Shown here in pieces: positions 9,054 through 17,397 of a stretch of 32,809 nt of DNA. A model generated the notes under the pieces. The model was not told where the DNA came from. It made no database searches and worked only from the letters and a program-made list of their open reading frames with translations. Both the position numbers and the translations under genes were made by a program. Source of the DNA: MED-G17 sp963991985 (GTDB lineage Bacteria > Bacteroidota > Bacteroidia > NS11-12g > UBA9320); assembly GCA_963991985.1 (NCBI GenBank), contig CAXDRX010000016.1, forward strand, positions 1 to 32,809, given 5' to 3'. How positions within the stretch are numbered: the first letter of the stretch is position 1; every line of letters begins with the position of its first letter.

Positions 9054-9317
9054 TTATTCAAAAACATAAACATCTTCAGACGGTTTTTTCATAAAATAGA
9101 CTTCGCGCGCAAACTTTTCTAAACTGTCAAGGCCTCCATTCAACATTTGTTTTTGCCTGTCTAGCTTCCCAATTTCATCTAATAAATAACTTTTTTGAGT
9201 ATTCAGTTTGCTTAGCTCTTTTTTCAGATGATATCGATAAATCAGGCTATTCTGATCAAAAAAAGCAATCCATATGATAAAAATAGCAAAGACGAGAAGG
9301 TATTTCTTCCAACGCAT
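9054..9317 (-). CDS. FtsB/DivIC-like septum formation initiator
   Basis: 87-aa bitopic inner-membrane protein of the FtsB/DivIC family, a partner of FtsL and FtsQ/DivIB in the divisome. It has a short basic cytoplasmic end (MRWKKY), one membrane span at about residues 6-20, then a periplasmic coiled coil (about 28-62) and the family's C-terminal block (LEKFAREVYFMKKPSEDVYVFE, close to the typical ARE.y.m.kpgE.vy). Length is normal for the family. Its stop is 2 nt from the stop of the convergent upstream-strand gene. Downstream of iscX on the same strand but 68 nt away, it may have its own promoter. Confidence 0.88.
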   Translation of the reverse strand: MRWKKYLLVFAIFIIWIAFFDQNSLIYRYHLKKELSKLNTQKSYLLDEIGKLDRQKQMLNGGLDSLEKFAREVYFMKKPSEDVYVFE

Positions 9318-9385
9318 GGTACGAATGTAAGAGGATTATTTAAGCTAACTATGCTATTTATTCACAGCAATATCCAAAATATTAG

Positions 9386-9625
9386 CTATTGATTGTCCCT
9401 CCACTCATAGACCCACGAACTTTGAATCATCTCGAGATGTCCTTCATTACAATCTTCTCTTTTGCCTTCAAAATTCGGTAAGCCAAGCACCCACTCTAGC
9501 AAGTCTGTAAAGCGAATTCTATAAATTTTTTGTTCGGTAAATTCATCCCCAAATTTTTCATACAAAGCCATGGCAATGTCTTCGTAATCATTCCATTTTA
9601 TAGGTAGTTCAAAATGCGTGCTCAT
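9386..9625 (-). CDS. iscX: IscX-like Fe-S cluster assembly protein
   Basis: Small acidic protein (79 aa from the chosen start) of the IscX/YfhJ family, which in E. coli binds the cysteine desulfurase IscS and iron and modulates Fe-S cluster assembly. Visible family features are the winged-helix-like body with IKWNDYEDIAMALYEKF, then RIRFTDLLEWVLGLPNF and the terminal SSWVYEW. I chose the ATG at 9625, one nucleotide after the ferredoxin stop; a TTG at 9643 would add six residues overlapping the ferredoxin gene. The fdx-iscX order is the same as the end of the E. coli isc operon, which supports both calls. Confidence 0.85.
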   Translation of the reverse strand: MSTHFELPIKWNDYEDIAMALYEKFGDEFTEQKIYRIRFTDLLEWVLGLPNFEGKREDCNEGHLEMIQSSWVYEWRDNQ

Positions 9626-9626
9626 G

Positions 9627-9971
9627 TCAATGTTCGTGTCCAATAATTTGCTTCTGATCTGGTATACATACCTTTAAATTTGATGAGATAATACACTGGC
9701 AAGCCAAACGACTATTTATTTTTGGATTAATTGCGCGATCAATGAAGTCTTCTTCTTTGTCTGAAATTTCTGGCAGAGATTCCTCGCCTTGTGTAATGTA
9801 TACATGGCAAGTGCTACATGCACAAACAGCTCCACAATTGTGATTTAGATGTATCTGGTTGTCATGCGCAATATCTAAAATACTATCTCCTTTTTCAGCC
9901 TCAACCTTAACCGGTGAAATCGCACTGTCCTCAAATTCAAATTCTACCCAAATTTTTTTAATCCTATCCAT
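9627..9971 (-). CDS. fdx: Adrenodoxin-type 2Fe-2S ferredoxin
   Basis: 114-aa 2Fe-2S ferredoxin of the adrenodoxin/ISC Fdx type, an electron carrier used in Fe-S cluster biogenesis. The cluster ligands are C46, C52, C55 (C-x5-C-x2-C, NCGAVCACSTCH) and C91 (RLACQC). The extra cysteines at 50 and 93 are common neighbours in this subfamily. The region DKEEDFIDRA is the acidic helix typical of partner-docking in these proteins. It starts with ATG at 9971, and its stop is one nucleotide before the iscX ATG, so the two are translationally coupled. Only 36 nt separate it from the divergent MORN gene. Confidence 0.92.
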   Translation of the reverse strand: MDRIKKIWVEFEFEDSAISPVKVEAEKGDSILDIAHDNQIHLNHNCGAVCACSTCHVYITQGEESLPEISDKEEDFIDRAINPKINSRLACQCIISSNLKVCIPDQKQIIGHEH

Positions 9972-10007
9972 TAAGCTCTTTTTGTTTTTAATTCGTTGTA
10001 TAAAAAC

Positions 10008-11156
10008 ATGCCAAAATTACGTCCATTCCTCTTAATCATCGTTCATTCTTTTTTTCTAATTTCCAATTCTTATGGACAGAACCATCTTGCTCTATTAGGT
10101 AAACCCATTTCCGACATAGATGTTTATGAAGATTTGTATGCCCTTTCAACAAGCCAAAAAAAAGAGTCCTATCAAATCCTAAAAAACCGCTATGAAATAA
10201 AATTCCAAAGCAAAGGAATTGATTATGTTTTTAACTACAATGGCACCTTGGTTGGCTTAGTTTTTTATGATTCGGGTGCAATATACCAAGCATACAAAGG
10301 TGATTTGCCTTTGGGGCTCAAATTTTCGATGTTTCTCACTGACATCAAAGACGATTTATTAAAATTTCCCGATATGATTATTTCGAAAGACAATCCATTC
10401 AAAGGAACCATTGAAAATGAAAATTGGACTTGTTCCATTTATTTTAAGGATTATTTTGTAAATGTTATTAAAATTCAACTTACCCAAGCCAGCGAAAATG
10501 ATGCGGACCAAAAAAATTTAAAAAAATGGGGAGTCCGGCTTCTGTCAGACGGCATTTGTTTAAATGGAAATTGCTTGGATGGCTTAGGGGAAATGGTTTG
10601 GGGAAAAGATAGCAGTATAAATTATATCGGAAATTGGCAAGATGGTCTTCCCCATGGGAAAGGGAAATACAGAGATTTATTTGGGAGAGTATATGACGGT
10701 GAGTTTAAATTTGGTTTTTTCTGGGGACAAGGAAAGCTTAACTATAGTAAGAATTACAAATATGAAGGTGAATTTTTACTGGGGTATCGCCAAGGAAAAG
10801 GACATTGCCGCTTTGAAAATGGAATGATCTACAATGGGCGATATATTCAAGATATGATGAATGGTATCGGTAAATTCTACCTAAACAACTCAGACTATTA
10901 TGAAGGGGAAATGCAAAATAATAAGTTTCACGGTTGGGGAAAACTTAGCAATAGCAAAGGTTATCACGAAGGTTTTTTCAAATTTGGTCAGCCTCATGGA
11001 AAGGGAGAACAATTCAATGGACAAACCATTAGTGGTCTGGAAGGAAATTGGGTAAATGGCAAAAAAGAAGGGAAGTTTATCCAAAGAGACCCCTTTGGTA
11101 AAGGCCAAACAGTGTACTTCAAAAACGACCAAATGGTGACTGCTCCCCCAGACTAA
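10008..11156 (+). CDS. Exported MORN-repeat protein
   Basis: 382-aa exported protein. The start is taken at ATG 10008, giving a clean signal peptide (MPKLRPFLLIIVHSFFLISNSYGQ); a TTG at 9996 would only add four residues. Residues about 24-165 form an unrecognised mixed alpha/beta domain with no obvious catalytic motif. Residues about 186-360 hold seven clear MORN units, each with the pattern (Y/H/L)-x-G-x-(W/F/Y/M)...G-x-G (for example YIGNWQDGLPHGKGKY and YEGEFLLGYRQGKGHCRF), and one degenerate unit before them. MORN repeats make elongated beta-hairpin arrays used in lipid or protein binding. It ends 5 nt from the convergent aspartate kinase stop. Its function is unknown. Confidence 0.85.
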   Translation: MPKLRPFLLIIVHSFFLISNSYGQNHLALLGKPISDIDVYEDLYALSTSQKKESYQILKNRYEIKFQSKGIDYVFNYNGTLVGLVFYDSGAIYQAYKGDLPLGLKFSMFLTDIKDDLLKFPDMIISKDNPFKGTIENENWTCSIYFKDYFVNVIKIQLTQASENDADQKNLKKWGVRLLSDGICLNGNCLDGLGEMVWGKDSSINYIGNWQDGLPHGKGKYRDLFGRVYDGEFKFGFFWGQGKLNYSKNYKYEGEFLLGYRQGKGHCRFENGMIYNGRYIQDMMNGIGKFYLNNSDYYEGEMQNNKFHGWGKLSNSKGYHEGFFKFGQPHGKGEQFNGQTISGLEGNWVNGKKEGKFIQRDPFGKGQTVYFKNDQMVTAPPD

Positions 11157-11161
11157 GACGA

Positions 11162-12418
11162 TTACTCAATCAAATATTGGGCGGTGGAGCTGTTTTTTTG
11201 TTCCAGAAGGATTTTTTTATTGCCCAAAAACTCTTTTTCCTCGCCACTTGAGGAGTTGTAAATGGTCAGCAATTGGTACGCTGATTCTACTTCAACTAAA
11301 AATTTGTCTCCAAAAGTATCGATTATTTTGTCCCTCAAGTTGGACTCATTCTCTACCACACAACGAAAGCTAATGGCCGCATTTTGAATTAAATTTACTG
11401 AAATACCAAGTTCTGAAAAACCTTTAAAAATATTTGTGATATGGTTTTCTACGATAAATGAAAAATCCTTTGACCTAAACTTAACAAGTGCTTGATTGTC
11501 CTTAAAAATGAAACAAGAGGGCAAAGACAAATTGCTGTCTATTCCCACATGCGTTCCGGGAAGCTTACTCTCGATAAAAGATTTTACATAAAGCGGGATA
11601 CCTTTTTCTTTCAAAGGTTGAACCGTTTTTGGATGTATGATTGAAGCACCATAATAAGCTAGCTCAATGGCTTGATGGTAACCCAATTTGGAAATCAATT
11701 TGGCCTGAGAAATTCTTTTAGGATCCCCATTATAGATACCCAAAACATCTTTCCAAATGGTAACAGCTTTTGCATTTAACGCGTGTGCAAAAATAGAAGC
11801 CGAATAATCAGACCCCTCCCGACCTAATGTTGTAGTAACCCCTAAAGAACTTCTTCCGATAAAACCTTGGGTAATCACGACTTGCTTTTTTACAATGGGT
11901 AGCAACCTTTTTTGTATCAGATCTTGGGTAGCATTCCAAGAGATAGAAGCTTTGGTAAATTTCTGGTCTGTTTTTATAAAATTCCGTGCATCAATCCAAC
12001 GAGTAGATAAGCCTTGAGAATTTAAAAATGTATTGATGATTTTGGTAGAGATTAATTCTCCGAAAGGAACTATTCGGTCGTATAATTCATCATAGCCAAG
12101 CTCCTCCAAGTCAGCGTCTAATTGGCATTCCAATTCAATGAACAAATTTTCGACCTCAAAAAAATGGCGCGGAGAGTTGCTAACCAAATGTTTCAGAATA
12201 TTTTCATGAAACAATTTTATCTCATTGAAAATATCTTGTTTTTCTTTTTTTTTATGGTGAATTGCTTGCACTAATTTTTCAAGATTATTCGTTGTTTTGC
12301 CCATTGCTGACACAACTACAAGCAAAGGTTTTACCCCATTTTCTCTTATGATTTTTGCCACATTTTCAACGGCTTCCGAACTTTTAACAGAAGCCCCACC
12401 AAACTTAAAAACCTGCAT
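11162..12418 (-). CDS. Aspartate kinase (monofunctional)
   Basis: 418-aa aspartate kinase, which phosphorylates L-aspartate as the first step toward lysine, threonine, methionine and, in many bacteria, diaminopimelate for peptidoglycan. Motifs include the N-terminal KFGGASV, the nucleotide-binding VVVSAMGKTTN, TTLGREGSDYSA (substrate and catalytic region) and YYGASIIHPKTVQPL. The C-terminal 120 residues form ACT-like regulatory sequence (NHITNIFKGFSELGISVNLIQNAA). There is no homoserine dehydrogenase or decarboxylase fusion. The class and feedback specificity (lysine or threonine) cannot be read from sequence. It is divergent from fbp. Confidence 0.95.
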   Translation of the reverse strand: MQVFKFGGASVKSSEAVENVAKIIRENGVKPLLVVVSAMGKTTNNLEKLVQAIHHKKKEKQDIFNEIKLFHENILKHLVSNSPRHFFEVENLFIELECQLDADLEELGYDELYDRIVPFGELISTKIINTFLNSQGLSTRWIDARNFIKTDQKFTKASISWNATQDLIQKRLLPIVKKQVVITQGFIGRSSLGVTTTLGREGSDYSASIFAHALNAKAVTIWKDVLGIYNGDPKRISQAKLISKLGYHQAIELAYYGASIIHPKTVQPLKEKGIPLYVKSFIESKLPGTHVGIDSNLSLPSCFIFKDNQALVKFRSKDFSFIVENHITNIFKGFSELGISVNLIQNAAISFRCVVENESNLRDKIIDTFGDKFLVEVESAYQLLTIYNSSSGEEKEFLGNKKILLEQKNSSTAQYLIE

Positions 12419-12431
12419 CTCTCTTCCTTAC

Positions 12432-12451
12432 TATATTTGTGGTCAAAAGTA
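12432..12451. promoter_or_regulatory. Back-to-back -7 boxes for fbp and the aspartate kinase gene
   Basis: The 50-nt divergent gap contains TATATTTG (12432-12439, + strand, toward fbp) and, on the minus strand, TACTTTTG (12451 to 12444, toward the kinase). Both match the Bacteroidota -7 consensus TAnnTTTG. The minus box has a TTG about 22 nt upstream, a slightly long -33 spacing; the plus box has no good -33 element. The two boxes are so close that polymerase binding at one would hinder the other. Confidence 0.4.
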
Positions 12452-12468
12452 ATCAAAGGAAGGAAAAT

Positions 12469-13455
12469 ATGATCAATCGAAAAAAGGTAACAACCCTAAG
12501 TCAATTTATTGCCGAAGAACAAATTAAACACCCAAGTTCCTCTGGAAATTTGTCAAAAATATTTCGAGACATCAAACTAGCCGCTAAAATCGTTAATAGA
12601 GATGTACGAAAAGCTGGTTTGGTAGATATCTTGGGAGAACACGGAAGCACAAACATTCAGGGGGAGGAAGTAAAGAAACTAGATGTCATAGCCAACGAAG
12701 AATTCATGTCATCCCTGAAACAAAGCGGCGACGTCTGTGCTATTCTTTCCGAAGAATCGGAGGACATTATTCATGTGGAAAATTCCAATGGTAAGTATAT
12801 CATCGCTATTGATCCTCTCGATGGATCAAGCAACATCGATGCCAACGTAACCATTGGAACAATTTTTTCAATTTTCAAGAGAAAATCAAAAGAAAATCAA
12901 CAAGTTACCATGGAAGATTGCCTTCAAAAAGGAGAAAATCAAATTGCGGCAGGCTACATCCTGTATGGGAGCTCTACAATGCTTGTATACACAACTGGAT
13001 CTGGAGTCAATGGGTTTACTTTAGACATCAGCATTGGTGATTTTTGCCTCTCTCATCCGCAAATAAAATCTCCAAAGCGGGGAAAAATTTGCTCAGTCAA
13101 CATTGGAAACTACAAAGATTTTTCAATAGGGATAAAAAACTATATTGATCATTGCAACGACCAAGGCATTACAGGAAGATACATTGGTTCTTTTGTTGCT
13201 GATTTTCATAGAAATCTTATCAAGGGAGGCGTATATATGTACCCGGAAACCTACAAGCAACCAGAAGGGAAACTGAGACTCATGTATGAATGCAATCCAA
13301 TGGCATTTTTGATAGAGCAAGCAGGGGGGAAAGCCACAACAGGGAGAAAAAGAATGATGGAGGTCGAACCTAGTAGCTTACATCAGAGGGTTCCCATTAT
13401 AATCGGTTCTAGTACCATGGTGAATGATGCTTTGTCATATACAAAAAACACCTGA
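12469..13455 (+). CDS. fbp: Fructose-1,6-bisphosphatase, class I
   Basis: 328-aa class I fructose-1,6-bisphosphatase, the Mg-dependent gluconeogenic enzyme. Key features are NIQGEEVKKLDVIAN, the acidic SEESED region, the metal-binding D115-P-L-D118-G-S-S, and the substrate-binding C-terminal blocks RYIGSFVADFHRN, GGVYMYPETYKQPEGKLRLMYE and CNPMAFLIEQAGG. I chose ATG 12469 because it is preceded by AAAGGAAGGAAAAT, one of the few Shine-Dalgarno-like sequences in the window. The upstream in-frame GTG at 12439 overlaps the putative -7 box. Length is typical for class I enzymes. Confidence 0.96.
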   Translation: MINRKKVTTLSQFIAEEQIKHPSSSGNLSKIFRDIKLAAKIVNRDVRKAGLVDILGEHGSTNIQGEEVKKLDVIANEEFMSSLKQSGDVCAILSEESEDIIHVENSNGKYIIAIDPLDGSSNIDANVTIGTIFSIFKRKSKENQQVTMEDCLQKGENQIAAGYILYGSSTMLVYTTGSGVNGFTLDISIGDFCLSHPQIKSPKRGKICSVNIGNYKDFSIGIKNYIDHCNDQGITGRYIGSFVADFHRNLIKGGVYMYPETYKQPEGKLRLMYECNPMAFLIEQAGGKATTGRKRMMEVEPSSLHQRVPIIIGSSTMVNDALSYTKNT

Positions 13456-13529
13456 TGTACATAGCTAGGGAACCCTACTCAATCACTTTGTTGTGAGAAT
13501 GTCGTATTATTGTGAAAAATAGCTGTAAT

Positions 13530-15074
13530 ATGAATAAAAAAATTACTTTATTGAGTTTCATATTTACCCTAACGGTAGGTATGTTAAATGCTCAGACACG
13601 TTATGCTGACGAAATCTTTTCGTCCGTAAGTGTGCAAGAAGATTTGGTGTATGGAGCCAATGCTACCATCCTCCCGATTCGACAAACCGGACATGCCATC
13701 CTTAGACCTTTGGCTTTTGACTTTTATTCGCCCGAAGGAGATAAAGAAACCAATCGGCCTTTGGTTGTATTGTGGCACACCAGTGGATTCGTTCCACACC
13801 CGATCAACGGAGCTGCCACAGGTACAAGAAGAGATTCTTCCACTGTTGAAATGGCCAAAAGATGGGCAAAAAGAGGCTTTGTTGTGGCCGTGCCAGACTA
13901 TAGAATGGGTTGGAACCCAGGCGCTGGAACACAACCAGAAAGAGCAGAACAATTGATTGCTGCTGCCTACAGAGCAGTGCAAGATGCTCATACCTTCTTA
14001 AGATTTATGAGCAAAACCTATTCGGAAAATAATCCTTATGGAATAGACACGAGTAAAGTTTTTATGATGGGACAAGGCGCTGGAAGTTACATCCCAATCA
14101 ATGCTGCATTGTTGAGAGATACAAGTGATTACATCAAGATTCCAACTGCAACAGATGGTAAATTTTTGAAAGATGATGGAAAAGGCGGTTTCATTCCAAT
14201 GATTATCGAACAAGTACACGGAAATGTTTGGGGAACCAATTTGACAGTAATTCCAAACCCCGGAGCGCCCAATGGTTTAGACACATTGAATTATCCCAAC
14301 CATGCAGATGTTAAAGGTCTTGACTTCAAAATGGTTGTCAATTTAACTGGAGCAGTTGCTGACTCAGCTTGGATTGATGAAAATACAGTACCTTTTGTTA
14401 GTTTCCATTCTCCTACCGAAGGATTCTCTCCTTACCGAACCAGAATTGTCGTTAGTTCAGTAAATCTTGGTCCAATTATTCCAGCATCAGGCGGATACGA
14501 TATTCATACGATTATGAAAAGATATGGCAACAACGAAATTTATCAAAAAGAGAATCTTGACGACGAATTATCCAAAATAGCCAATTCAAAAAATGATGGT
14601 CTTGACGGTCTTTACCCGATGACCGGTCTTGGAATAATGGATTCGAGCCCTTGGGATTGGTGGACGGATGACACTACTCAAAATCCGAACATAGCAAAAG
14701 GATATGAAGACGCTCCTGACGCATCCAAAGAAAGAGCAATGAACTATTTGGATACAATATTTGGATATGTTGTTCCAAGAGTTTGTATCGTCCTTGATCT
14801 TCCCTGTGAAACTTCCGGAAAAGTAAACAACTATGCTCAAAACAACTGGATTAAAGTTTACCCAAATCCAGCACACAGCGAAGTGGTTATTGATTCAAGA
14901 AATGAACTTTCTAGTATTCACATTTTAGATATGAATGGGAAAATAGTTGCCATGAAAAAGACTGCATTTACCAAATCTAATCGCATTGCGGTTGCGCATC
15001 TGCCAAAAGGAGTCTATATGATTCAAGCCATCGGAAAAAACTTTGTAAGCAACCAACGAATAATGATAAAATAA
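13530..15074 (+). CDS. T9SS-sorted alpha/beta-hydrolase-like protein, nucleophile Ser replaced
   Basis: 514-aa secreted protein. Start taken at ATG 13530, giving a signal peptide MNKKITLLSFIFTLTVGMLNAQ (a GTG at 13512 would add six polar residues). Residues about 60-330 look like a carboxylesterase/BD-FAE-type alpha/beta hydrolase (LAFDFYSPEG, PLVVLWHTSGFV as the oxyanion strand, WAKRGFVVAVPDYRMGW, AVQDAHTFLRFM). The nucleophile elbow, normally GxSxG, reads MMGQGAGSY, with Gly183 where Ser is expected. The conventional esterase triad is therefore incomplete. The last 80 residues, after KVYPNP, are a type A T9SS C-terminal sorting domain ending in RIMIK, which directs export through the outer membrane. 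A binding or structural role, or use of Ser186, is possible. Confidence 0.82.
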   Translation: MNKKITLLSFIFTLTVGMLNAQTRYADEIFSSVSVQEDLVYGANATILPIRQTGHAILRPLAFDFYSPEGDKETNRPLVVLWHTSGFVPHPINGAATGTRRDSSTVEMAKRWAKRGFVVAVPDYRMGWNPGAGTQPERAEQLIAAAYRAVQDAHTFLRFMSKTYSENNPYGIDTSKVFMMGQGAGSYIPINAALLRDTSDYIKIPTATDGKFLKDDGKGGFIPMIIEQVHGNVWGTNLTVIPNPGAPNGLDTLNYPNHADVKGLDFKMVVNLTGAVADSAWIDENTVPFVSFHSPTEGFSPYRTRIVVSSVNLGPIIPASGGYDIHTIMKRYGNNEIYQKENLDDELSKIANSKNDGLDGLYPMTGLGIMDSSPWDWWTDDTTQNPNIAKGYEDAPDASKERAMNYLDTIFGYVVPRVCIVLDLPCETSGKVNNYAQNNWIKVYPNPAHSEVVIDSRNELSSIHILDMNGKIVAMKKTAFTKSNRIAVAHLPKGVYMIQAIGKNFVSNQRIMIK

Positions 15075-15097
15075 TAAAGAACTGTTCAGTGTTCTTT

Positions 15098-15130
15098 AAA
15101 AAAAGTCCTGAGAATACTCAGGACTTTTTT
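15098..15130. terminator. Bidirectional intrinsic terminator
   Basis: Perfect stem GTCCTGAG / CTCAGGAC around the loop AATA, flanked by seven A on the left and six T on the right, so it works in both directions. It lies between the convergent T9SS hydrolase gene (stop 15074) and the M48 peptidase gene (stop 15134), and can end both transcripts. Confidence 0.93.
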
Positions 15131-15133
15131 ATT

Positions 15134-15955
15134 TTACAAAGTTTTGTTGTAATAAACCATTGCCTCACCCATCCATTTGTTTAGATTCTTAATCCTTGTT
15201 TCTGGATTTGGATGCGTACTCAAAAATTCCGGCGGACGAGAAGCTCCTCCAACCTTTGCCATGCGAGACCAAAACTTTGGTGCTTCTCGTGGATCATATC
15301 CCGCCATGGCCATAAACATCAAACCCATCTTATCTGCCTCTGACTCATGTAATCTACTAAAAGGCAACATTACACCTGCCTGTGTTCCTAAACCAAAAGC
15401 AACTTGGGCCAATTGTTGAACCTTTTGAGGTTTTTCTCGTAAAGCCACATGAAGGGCAATTCCTCCCATTTGTGAAACCAACAATTGACTTAGCCGTTCA
15501 TTCCCATGTCGGGCAATGGCATGAGCGACTTCATGGCCCATGACAACAGCAACGCCATTTTTATCTTGGGCAAGATCCATGATACCCTGGTAAAAAGCTA
15601 TTTTTCCACCAGGCATTGCCCATGCATTTACTGTCTTTTCATCAATCAAGTTAAACTCCCATTGATAACCCTTCACACGATGTTTGTGATCTGCATTTTT
15701 GCTTAAATATTCAGTAATGGCCAAACCAATATCTTTACCTACCTTCTGTAACATCTGAAAATCTGAACCAGAGGTAATCAATTTACTCTCGCCCAATACT
15801 TTTTTATAACTCGTAAGGCTAGAGGACATTAACTGACTTTCCGGCAGCAAATGAATTTGTTTTCGACCTGTTAATGGTACATGTGAACAAGACCATATGA
15901 TAAATGTAGTGAGCACATAAAAGGGAATTTTAAGCATTGATTTTCTATTTAACAT
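15134..15955 (-). CDS. M48-family metallopeptidase lipoprotein
   Basis: 273-aa zinc metallopeptidase of family M48, of the periplasmic LoiP/BepA-like type that removes damaged outer-membrane proteins. A signal sequence ends in a lipobox-like IIWSC, with Cys23 as the lipidated residue, so it is likely membrane-anchored. The zinc site is H141-E-V-A-H145 (catalytic Glu142) plus Glu204 in HESEAD. Downstream blocks FMAMAGYDP and STHPNPETRI are characteristic. There is no TPR tail, unlike BepA. An alternative start at the ATG at 15937 would shorten the signal peptide by six residues. It is divergent from the M20 dipeptidase gene. Confidence 0.92.
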   Translation of the reverse strand: MLNRKSMLKIPFYVLTTFIIWSCSHVPLTGRKQIHLLPESQLMSSSLTSYKKVLGESKLITSGSDFQMLQKVGKDIGLAITEYLSKNADHKHRVKGYQWEFNLIDEKTVNAWAMPGGKIAFYQGIMDLAQDKNGVAVVMGHEVAHAIARHGNERLSQLLVSQMGGIALHVALREKPQKVQQLAQVAFGLGTQAGVMLPFSRLHESEADKMGLMFMAMAGYDPREAPKFWSRMAKVGGASRPPEFLSTHPNPETRIKNLNKWMGEAMVYYNKTL

Positions 15956-16023
15956 AATTTCAATTTAAACCAAAATAAAAGTCTGGTACAAGCAAAAAGT
16001 GAAATTTTACATAATATTGAACC

Positions 16024-17397
16024 ATGTCTCCACAAGGATTTTTAAATGACAATAAAGAAACTTTTCTTCAAGAGTTATTTGCGCTCCTAAGAATACCCTC
16101 CATCAGTGCAGATCCGGCTTTCAAACAAGATGTTTTCGATACAGCAGATTTTGTGGCTGAAAAATTAAAAAATGCGGGAGCTCGAAATGTATCTATAGAA
16201 CCAACTGAGGGGTTTCCTATTGTTTATGGAGATTATCTCATTAATCCAGACCTACCAACAATCCTGGTTTATGGCCATTACGATGTACAACCATCGGTGC
16301 CCGATGAATTATGGAATTCACCACCTTTTGAACCTATCGTCAAAGAAGAACGAATTTATGCTCGCGGTGCTTGTGATGATAAGGGCCAAATGTATATGCA
16401 TGTGAAAGCTTTTGAAAGTATGATCAAAACAAACTCCTTACCTTGCAATGTCAAATTTATGATTGAAGGAGAAGAAGAAGTAGGCTCTGATAATTTGGGC
16501 ACTTACGTAACCAAAAACAAAGAAAAACTATCTGCCGATGTGGTTTTGGTAAGTGATACTTCTATGATTGCAAATGATGTACCGAGTATTGATGTTGGAC
16601 TGAGAGGTTTAAGTTATGTAGAAGTTGAGGTGACTGGCCCCAATATTGACCTGCATTCGGGTGTCTACGGAGGTGCTGTTGCCAACCCCATTAATGTTCT
16701 TTCAGAACTTATCGCTAGTCTTCACGACAAAAACAAAAAAATTACTATTCCCGGGTTTTATGACAACGTGATCGAAGCAAGTAAAAAAGATAGAGAAGCC
16801 CTGGCAAAAGTTCCTTTTGATTTGATTGAATACCAAAAGCAATTGGAAATAGAAGATGTTATGGGAGAGAATGGCTGGACAACGCTGGAGAGAACCGGCA
16901 TGCGACCTACTTTGGATGTCAATGGCATCTGGGGAGGTTATACGGGAGAAGGAGCCAAAACAGTATTGCCAAGCAAGGCGTACGCCAAGATAAGTATGCG
17001 TCTTGTTCCGAATCAAAGTTCCGAAAGAATCACAAAACTTTTTACTGAGCATTTTGAAAAAATTGCACCCAAATCAGTTAGGGTGAAAGTTACTCCGCAT
17101 CATGGTGGTGAGCCTGCATTGACGCCCACGGATTCGATTGCTTTTAAAGCAGCCAGCAAAGCAATGGAAACAACATTTGGGAAAAAACCAATACCTACCA
17201 GAGGCGGTGGGAGCATCCCAATTGTTGCACTATTTGAAAAAGAACTTGGTCTTAAAACTTTACTCATGGGTTTTGGACTGGACAGCGATGCAATCCATTC
17301 GCCAAATGAGAGTTTTGGGCTTTTTAACTATTATAAAGGAATAGAAACCATTCCTTACTTCTATAAATACTTTACAGAAATGATGACGGATGCTTAG
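16024..17397 (+). CDS. M20-family dipeptidase
   Basis: 457-aa metallo-dipeptidase of family M20 (carnosinase/PepV-like clan). Metal and catalytic residues are visible: H85 and D87 in VYGHYDVQP, the bridging Asp in ACDDKG (residues 116-121), the catalytic/metal glutamates in EGEEEVGS (about E151-E152), an Asp in VSDTS, and the last His in DAIHSPNE. The dimerisation lid domain (about residues 190-350) begins with the typical GLRGLSYVEVEVTGP. No signal peptide is seen, so it is cytoplasmic and probably degrades dipeptides. Its stop overlaps the stop of the convergent crotonase by 4 nt (TTAG). Confidence 0.93.
   Translation: MSPQGFLNDNKETFLQELFALLRIPSISADPAFKQDVFDTADFVAEKLKNAGARNVSIEPTEGFPIVYGDYLINPDLPTILVYGHYDVQPSVPDELWNSPPFEPIVKEERIYARGACDDKGQMYMHVKAFESMIKTNSLPCNVKFMIEGEEEVGSDNLGTYVTKNKEKLSADVVLVSDTSMIANDVPSIDVGLRGLSYVEVEVTGPNIDLHSGVYGGAVANPINVLSELIASLHDKNKKITIPGFYDNVIEASKKDREALAKVPFDLIEYQKQLEIEDVMGENGWTTLERTGMRPTLDVNGIWGGYTGEGAKTVLPSKAYAKISMRLVPNQSSERITKLFTEHFEKIAPKSVRVKVTPHHGGEPALTPTDSIAFKAASKAMETTFGKKPIPTRGGGSIPIVALFEKELGLKTLLMGFGLDSDAIHSPNESFGLFNYYKGIETIPYFYKYFTEMMTDA

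Noticed and set aside
9626..9643. TTG start at 9643 for iscX
   Set aside because: It overlaps the ferredoxin gene, while ATG 9625 directly follows the ferredoxin stop and matches the usual length of IscX.
13466..13477. Inverted repeat TAGGG-AA-CCCTA downstream of fbp
   Set aside because: Five-base arms with a two-base loop cannot form a useful hairpin and no T-tract follows; too short to call a terminator or operator.
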